Origin: HyVt-105 sp049975425
Lineage (GTDB): Bacteria > Bacteroidota > Bacteroidia > Bacteroidales > VadinHA17
DNA length: 64,000 nt
Reading direction: 5' to 3'
Assembly: GCA_049975425.1 (NCBI GenBank)
Contig: JBNGDI010000002.1
Coordinates: 90,525 to 154,524, forward strand
The notes under the pieces are model-generated. The model saw nothing but the letters and a program-made list of their open reading frames with translations, was not told the DNA's origin and ran no database searches. Position 1 is the stretch's first letter; each line of letters opens with the position of its first letter. Below are positions 59,880-64,000 of this stretch, one piece after another. The translations under genes and the position numbers were made by a program.

Positions 59880-59887
59880 CAAATGTA
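59880..59887 (-). promoter_or_regulatory. -7 element for pyrE overlapping the Nudix start codon
   Basis: On the minus strand TACATTTG matches TAnnTTTG and ends 4 bases before the pyrE ATG. A transcript starting at the usual distance would be leaderless or nearly so. Confidence 0.45.
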
Positions 59888-60503
59888 TAAAGTTTTTTAC
59901 AACAACCGGCCTGTTTTTCTCACGAACCGGGCAGATACCGTACCTGAAGTCTCCGGTCTCAGGGTTATTCCCTTCAGTGACAATAAAAGTCTGGAAAAGG
60001 AACTGGATTATTTTGAAAGAAACCGGAAAGAAAAAGGCCTGGTATTCACCTATCCTGATGAAGAAGCGCTGTTCAAAAGGTTTTGCCAGTCATTTCTACC
60101 GATAGAAGCGGCAGGCGGACTGGTCAGGGATGATGCCGGAAGGGTGCTGCTGATCAAAAGAAGGGGGGTATGGGACCTGCCAAAAGGAAAGCTGCACCGG
60201 GACGAACCGGCGGAAGCCGGGGCGCTGAGGGAAGTTGGTGAGGAAACCGGCCTGGATCGACTGGTCATTGAAAAAAAGATTACCGACACTTACCATACCT
60301 ACCTCTCAGGCGGTACTCCCTGCCTGAAAAAAACCACATGGTACCTAATGCATGCTGCCGGAAACACCTCCACCACACCCCAGACGGAAGAGGATATTAC
60401 CGAAGTACAATGGTTCGCCCCCCCCATTCCGCAAGAGATCAGGAAATCTGCCTTTGCTTCCATAGCCGATGTTCTGAGGAAGGCAGAATTACCGGCCGGC
60501 TGA
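59883..60503 (+). CDS. Nudix hydrolase with N-terminal extension
   Basis: 206 aa. The Nudix box from Gly102 to Leu124 has all required residues (G-x5-E-x7-R-E-V-G-E-E-T-G-L). About 75 residues before the Nudix fold form an extra domain of unknown function starting MYKVFYNNRPVFLTN. Substrate unknown; nucleoside diphosphate derivatives are typical. It is divergent from pyrE, and its 3' end overlaps the next gene by 15 bases. Confidence 0.9.
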   Translation: MYKVFYNNRPVFLTNRADTVPEVSGLRVIPFSDNKSLEKELDYFERNRKEKGLVFTYPDEEALFKRFCQSFLPIEAAGGLVRDDAGRVLLIKRRGVWDLPKGKLHRDEPAEAGALREVGEETGLDRLVIEKKITDTYHTYLSGGTPCLKKTTWYLMHAAGNTSTTPQTEEDITEVQWFAPPIPQEIRKSAFASIADVLRKAELPAG

Positions 60504-61898
60504 TTTCACCAGTCTGGTGAATTTTTCGGAAAAATGCTCCAGTGGGGCAGGAGCCGGAGCCCATACCATTTTCCCTTCCTGGTCAATGAGATAATAGGAA
60601 GGGAACGCCCTTACGCCATACCTCTCAATCACCTCGTTTCCGTATTCCGTGTACACCACATGTATACCGGGTGAATCCCCGGCAAACAAATCGTCACGGG
60701 AACCTTCCGCTCCGGCCATAACCACAAGCACCTGCAGGCTTTCTCCAAACCGGGAGGCAATTTGCCTGATCAGCGGCAACTCCCGTAAAAACGTATAACT
60801 TCGGGGAGACGCGAAAACCAGGTAAATATACTTGCCCCTCAGGTTATTCAGCCAATCCTCTTCCCTTTCCGGGCCTGCCGGCAACAACCGGGGAGCCGGT
60901 GATCCGGGCATAAGCCGGGTCAGCCGTTCATGCACATGGAGGGCACAGCATCTGATCTCCTCGCCGGAACCTGATTCAGCCAGTTTTTCCAGAAAATGTG
61001 CAGCCAGGGTTCCAGAGATATCCTTGTCATGACATGCATCGTACAATCCTTTTACGGCAATCAACTCCACCAGGGTATGTGACTTCAGGTTGAGCCGTTC
61101 TTTCAATGAAGCAATCAGCCGACGCAGGTCCTTTTCACAATATATTTCCTGTAAAACGGGCGAAAAACTGCCGTCGGCATCAAGTTTCCTGAAAACCCTC
61201 ATAAAAGTATGGCTGAAAAGATCGTGGTAGGCAGGATTATTCCAGTCGGGAGGACCATCAGGCAGGATATGCTGCTTCAGCACACGGCTTTCCTGCTGGT
61301 GCTGAAGTGCACGAAGAGAAGACAGCCGGTATTGCTTGTATTCGGCAAAAAAACCGGTATCAGCCGGGAATAGCATTTCCAGCTGGTCAATGGCCCGTTC
61401 CACCCCTTCTACTTCTCTCCGGCCGTAAACCTGAACGGCCAGTTCTTCATACACAGGCTGGAAATAACGGTCGAAATTTCTGATCAGCGCATTCAGCCCG
61501 GTGGAATCTTCATCCAGCGTGGCCAGGTGAACCATTGAAGGCTGAAAATAAGGATTGAGCCATTCATCCTGACTTTTTCCCCGGAAAGCAGGAAGGATAA
61601 GCCGGTAGGACCTGCCGGGCCGGGCATAGAAATACAGCCGGTACACACCCTGCTCTATGTAAATTTGACGGGTTTCCTCAAGTGAGAAACGTACCTCGAA
61701 AAAACCTGTTTCATCGGTATCGGCAGCGGCCAGCACCTGTCTGGCATGCACCACCGGATCAGCAATGGTAAATATTTCAATGTGCAGGTTTGCCCATTCG
61801 GGATGACGGGCCTGGATATGCACTTCCGCCGCTTCGCCGCAATAAACTGTCAACACGAACACGGACCATATATAAAAGCTCCTACTCCTCCAGTTCAT
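60489..61898 (-). CDS. Exported thioredoxin-fold protein without CXXC
   Basis: 469 aa with a signal peptide (SFYIWSVFVLTVYCGEAAE). The first 130 residues resemble the beta domain that precedes TlpA-like thioredoxin folds in Bacteroidota. A helical middle follows. The C-terminal thioredoxin-like domain runs from about residue 335; where TlpA-like proteins have WCxxC, this reads YLVFASPRSYTF. The cis-Pro region is retained (VRAFPSYYLIDQEGKMVW). It is probably not a disulfide oxidoreductase. It overlaps coaD by 17 bases. Confidence 0.82.
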   Translation of the reverse strand: MNWRSRSFYIWSVFVLTVYCGEAAEVHIQARHPEWANLHIEIFTIADPVVHARQVLAAADTDETGFFEVRFSLEETRQIYIEQGVYRLYFYARPGRSYRLILPAFRGKSQDEWLNPYFQPSMVHLATLDEDSTGLNALIRNFDRYFQPVYEELAVQVYGRREVEGVERAIDQLEMLFPADTGFFAEYKQYRLSSLRALQHQQESRVLKQHILPDGPPDWNNPAYHDLFSHTFMRVFRKLDADGSFSPVLQEIYCEKDLRRLIASLKERLNLKSHTLVELIAVKGLYDACHDKDISGTLAAHFLEKLAESGSGEEIRCCALHVHERLTRLMPGSPAPRLLPAGPEREEDWLNNLRGKYIYLVFASPRSYTFLRELPLIRQIASRFGESLQVLVVMAGAEGSRDDLFAGDSPGIHVVYTEYGNEVIERYGVRAFPSYYLIDQEGKMVWAPAPAPLEHFSEKFTRLVKSAGR

Positions 61899-62382
61899 CC
61901 TTCAGTTCGTCAATATTCATATTCCTGAGTTCCATTTTTTCAGGCAGGAAGGAGCCTGCATTTCCCCTGTGCCTGATAATATCGCGCACAATGGTGGAAG
62001 TAATGGGAGTGTGTTCGGGAGTGGTCAGCAGAAAAACCGACTCCACTTCCGGTGCCATGGCCCGGTTGATCTGGGCTATCGCACGTTCATATTCAAAATC
62101 GGCGGCCGTACGCAGTCCTCTCAGCAGGTACCTGGCTCCCACCTTTCTGCAGAAATCCACCGTCAGACCATCGTAATAATCCACACATACCCTGGGTTCA
62201 TCCCGGAACACCTGTTCAATCCACTCAATCCTTCTTTTCAAAGGGAAGAATCCCTTTTTATTGGAATTGTACCCAATGGCAATGACGATCCTGTCGAACA
62301 TGAACAGTCCCCGTTTCACCACATCTTCATGCCCCACGGTAAACGGATCAAACGAACCTGCAAAAACGGCTATTCTTTCCAT
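61882..62382 (-). CDS. coaD: Phosphopantetheine adenylyltransferase
   Basis: 166 aa. CoaD makes dephospho-CoA from 4'-phosphopantetheine and ATP. The nucleotidyltransferase motif TVGH is at 15-18 (GSFDPFTVGHEDVV), and the second motif ITSTIVRDI is near residue 127. A short acidic tail (MNIDELKDELEE) overlaps the following gene. Translation of the two is probably coupled. Confidence 0.95.
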   Translation of the reverse strand: MERIAVFAGSFDPFTVGHEDVVKRGLFMFDRIVIAIGYNSNKKGFFPLKRRIEWIEQVFRDEPRVCVDYYDGLTVDFCRKVGARYLLRGLRTAADFEYERAIAQINRAMAPEVESVFLLTTPEHTPITSTIVRDIIRHRGNAGSFLPEKMELRNMNIDELKDELEE

Positions 62383-62556
62383 AACAAATTGTTTATATGA
62401 CCCGGCACAAATTGTCCCGGCCCTTTCTCAGCCGTAAGTTAAGGGAAAAAGAGAAACCGGAAAAACAGTTCGGGTAAAAATATTTTCCGGCAGGACCCCC
62501 GGAATACCCTCAAAGAATAGAATCACCCGTCAAAGAGTTTGCCGTTAAGCGGCTTT

Positions 62557-63096
62557 TCACTCCCGGTATACCATATTCACTCCGCCGAATACCACCTCGC
62601 TTTGAATTCCCAGATACGGCCGGGCCGGATCGAATCCTTCGCTCTCATACGAAGTAGAACCGAAAACAGCGGTACTGCCACCGGGCAGTCTGACACCTGC
62701 AAAAACCGACTCGCCCTTTATTTTAACCGGCACCTCCCTGCTGAGGAAAATAGTGGTTGATCCGAACACCGTACTGATCCTGACATGTTTGGGCAGACTC
62801 AGACTGTCCAGGTCGGTAAAATCAAACGTGGCTTTCCCGAACACCACACTGTATTCCATGTTTTTTACCTCTTTCCCCCGGTAGGTTTTTTCAGCAAAGA
62901 TCACCTCATTTTCTTCCGGTTCATCCCGGAAGAACCATGGTCCTCCCACCAGCATCCGAACACCGAGCAGTATCAGCACCAGTCCTATCACAATACGTAC
63001 TACGGGAACATCCAGCCTGAAAACCACTTTGATCAAAAGGGATATTCCAATTAGCAGGAATAGGATCCCCCAAAAAAGACCTGGTCCCATTTTCAT
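62557..63096 (-). CDS. LiaF/DUF5668-type membrane protein
   Basis: 179 aa from the ATG at 63096. Two N-terminal helices (LFWGILFLLIGISLLIKVVF and IVIGLVLILLGVRMLVGG) precede a right-handed beta domain with repeated VFG motifs (SVVFGKATFDF, STVFGSTTIFL, TAVFGSTSYES, EVVFGGVNMVY). This is the LiaF-like cell-wall-stress response fold. The frame opens at 63207, but the promoter at 63132-63162 supports the shorter form. No LiaRS pair is nearby. Confidence 0.85.
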   Translation of the reverse strand: MKMGPGLFWGILFLLIGISLLIKVVFRLDVPVVRIVIGLVLILLGVRMLVGGPWFFRDEPEENEVIFAEKTYRGKEVKNMEYSVVFGKATFDFTDLDSLSLPKHVRISTVFGSTTIFLSREVPVKIKGESVFAGVRLPGGSTAVFGSTSYESEGFDPARPYLGIQSEVVFGGVNMVYRE

Positions 63097-63435
63097 TTTG
63101 GTTTGGTTTCTTTTATGATTTTGTTCATGGCGAAAAATAAGAAGTTCCTTGCTATCGTCCAATACTTTCCAGAAAAATAATCCATTACTCCTGCCGGTTG
63201 AAAACAAACATCAGGCAGAAGTTGCATTATCTTCATTTTTCTGAATCGTTCCGTTCATAAGCTGAATACTGAACCTGTAAAGCAACCCGTAATTTGGCGC
63301 AACCTATCTGATGCAGAGCAGTATCCCGGCATAGAATGCACGAAATGTATTTTGTTTTGAATAAGAATTTGTTCCAAAGGGAATGGTATTTGTACATTTT
63401 TTTCTAAATTTATAGAACCAAATAGCCTTTGAACC
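63097..63435. other. Intergenic region between the LiaF-like and SiaC-like genes
   Basis: A 339-base divergent region with no supported gene. It contains the minus-strand promoter at 63132-63162. The plus-strand side before 63436 is AT-rich, with several near-matches to the -7 element (for example TAAATTTA near 63403) but none convincing. Confidence 0.6.
63132..63162 (-). promoter_or_regulatory. Promoter of the LiaF-like gene
   Basis: On the minus strand TTG (complement of 63160-63162) and TATTTTTC (complement of 63132-63139) are 20 bases apart; the -7 differs from TAnnTTTG only in the last base. It supports the ATG at 63096 as start. Confidence 0.5.
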
Positions 63436-63825
63436 GTGAAACCACTGGTCATCAAGGAAACAAATAAAACCCCCCGGGTAGTGATTGATCCGACCGATGG
63501 TGTGATCGAGATCAAAGGAAAATCGATTCCGGAAGACGGCAGCATTTTTTTCAATCCCATTCTGAGGGAGTTAGACCGCTTCGGCCTGAATATGCCCGGC
63601 AATACACGTGTCAACGTACAGCTGGAATATTTCAATACCAATTCATCAAAATACATATACCAGATATTTAAAAAGCTGGAAGCCATGCACCGGCAGGACA
63701 AACCGGTACAGATCAACTGGTATTATGAGCAGGACGACTGGGACCTGCAGGAAGCCGGGGAAGATTACCAGTCTATTCTGAAAATCCCTTTCAAAATGAT
63801 TGAAATAGAGGGAGAAGAAGAATAA
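63436..63825 (+). CDS. DUF1987 / SiaC-family regulatory protein
   Basis: 129 aa with a GTG start. The DUF1987 features are IEIKGKSIPEDGSIFFNPILREL and LEYFNTNSSKYIYQIFKKLE. In Pseudomonas aeruginosa SiaC is phosphorylated on a Thr and binds a diguanylate cyclase; the NTNSSK segment here lies in the corresponding region. No kinase (SiaB-like) or PP2C phosphatase (SiaA-like) gene is in the window, so the partners may lie beyond the right edge. Confidence 0.88.
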   Translation: MKPLVIKETNKTPRVVIDPTDGVIEIKGKSIPEDGSIFFNPILRELDRFGLNMPGNTRVNVQLEYFNTNSSKYIYQIFKKLEAMHRQDKPVQINWYYEQDDWDLQEAGEDYQSILKIPFKMIEIEGEEE

Positions 63826-63933
63826 AAGCCGCCTGAATAAAAATCCTCACTTTCATCAAGTGTTGATTACTGACATTCAAATCTTTTTTTAAGGGCAAAA
63901 CATAGCACCTGAACCTGAAGCTAAATCATATCC

Positions 63934-63953
63934 ATCTACGTAGACAACTACGT
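63934..63953. repeat. Degenerate copy of the CTACGTAG repeat
   Basis: ATCTACGTAG, ACAA, then CTACGT: the first 20 bases follow the half-unit of the palindrome at 13384, with ACAA for GAAA and the final AGAT replaced by CCTC. The two CTACGT units again lie 12 bases apart. It is in the gap after the SiaC-like gene. Confidence 0.8.
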
Positions 63954-64000
63954 CCTCAAATTCGCAAGTTTTTATTAAAAGATAATATATTATTTGTTAT

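Overview
The window reads as a chromosomal segment of a Bacteroidota bacterium, most likely of the order Bacteroidales/Marinilabiliales. This rests on four things seen in the sequence. Many genes are preceded by the Bacteroidota -7 promoter element TAnnTTTG. Two secreted proteins end in type B type IX secretion (T9SS) sorting domains. The cyd operon carries a DUF4492 gene. The str/S10/spc ribosomal superoperon has no tuf between fusA and rpsJ. Species cannot be named. No rRNA, tRNA, CRISPR array, transposase or prophage gene was seen.

Layout. Positions 1-10882 (minus strand) hold rpsL-rpsG-fusA-rpsJ and the S10/spc genes down to a truncated rplR at the left edge. Divergent from rpsL is a second EF-G paralog (11225-13381) that lacks the catalytic His of the GTPase centre. 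A perfect 48-bp palindrome separates it from an RprXY-like two-component pair. That pair is divergent from a secreted protein of unknown function, and TTAAC boxes at an exact 11-bp period lie between them. Next come a T9SS cargo protein, a PcrA/UvrD helicase, a DUF4290 protein and MurA (Asp in place of the fosfomycin-reactive Cys). A co-oriented run follows: grpE-dnaJ-ABC ATPase-ABC permease-NtrC-like regulator.

Positions 27682-39895 form one minus-strand run. It starts with parA-parB-DUF5683-LysM transglycosylase and continues into an envelope glycan set: SGNH esterase, MBOAT acyltransferase, GT2 glycosyltransferase and three GT-C-like membrane proteins. Then come a lipid kinase, a glutaminyl cyclase lipoprotein, a small HAD protein, pssA-purS, and a tandem pair of M14 carboxypeptidases of which one has lost its zinc ligands. 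The cytochrome bd operon is DUF4492-cydA-cydB plus an unannotated 38-codon single-helix gene. Beyond it lie a second T9SS cargo protein, an AI-2E family permease, hsp20, the rsfS-ftsH-DUF2007-cdsA-psd operon, birA, pyrE, a Nudix protein, coaD, a thioredoxin-fold protein without CXXC, a LiaF-like membrane protein and a SiaC-family (DUF1987) protein.

How the genes fit together. cdsA, pssA and psd together give the route from phosphatidic acid to phosphatidylethanolamine. murA, the transglycosylase and the glycan genes serve the envelope. The most unusual pattern is regulatory: the leaders of grpE-dnaJ and of hsp20 both contain close matches to the sigma-54 -24/-12 promoter, and the grpE run ends in a sigma-54-activator-like response regulator with no DNA-binding domain. 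This suggests, but does not prove, sigma-54 control of chaperones.
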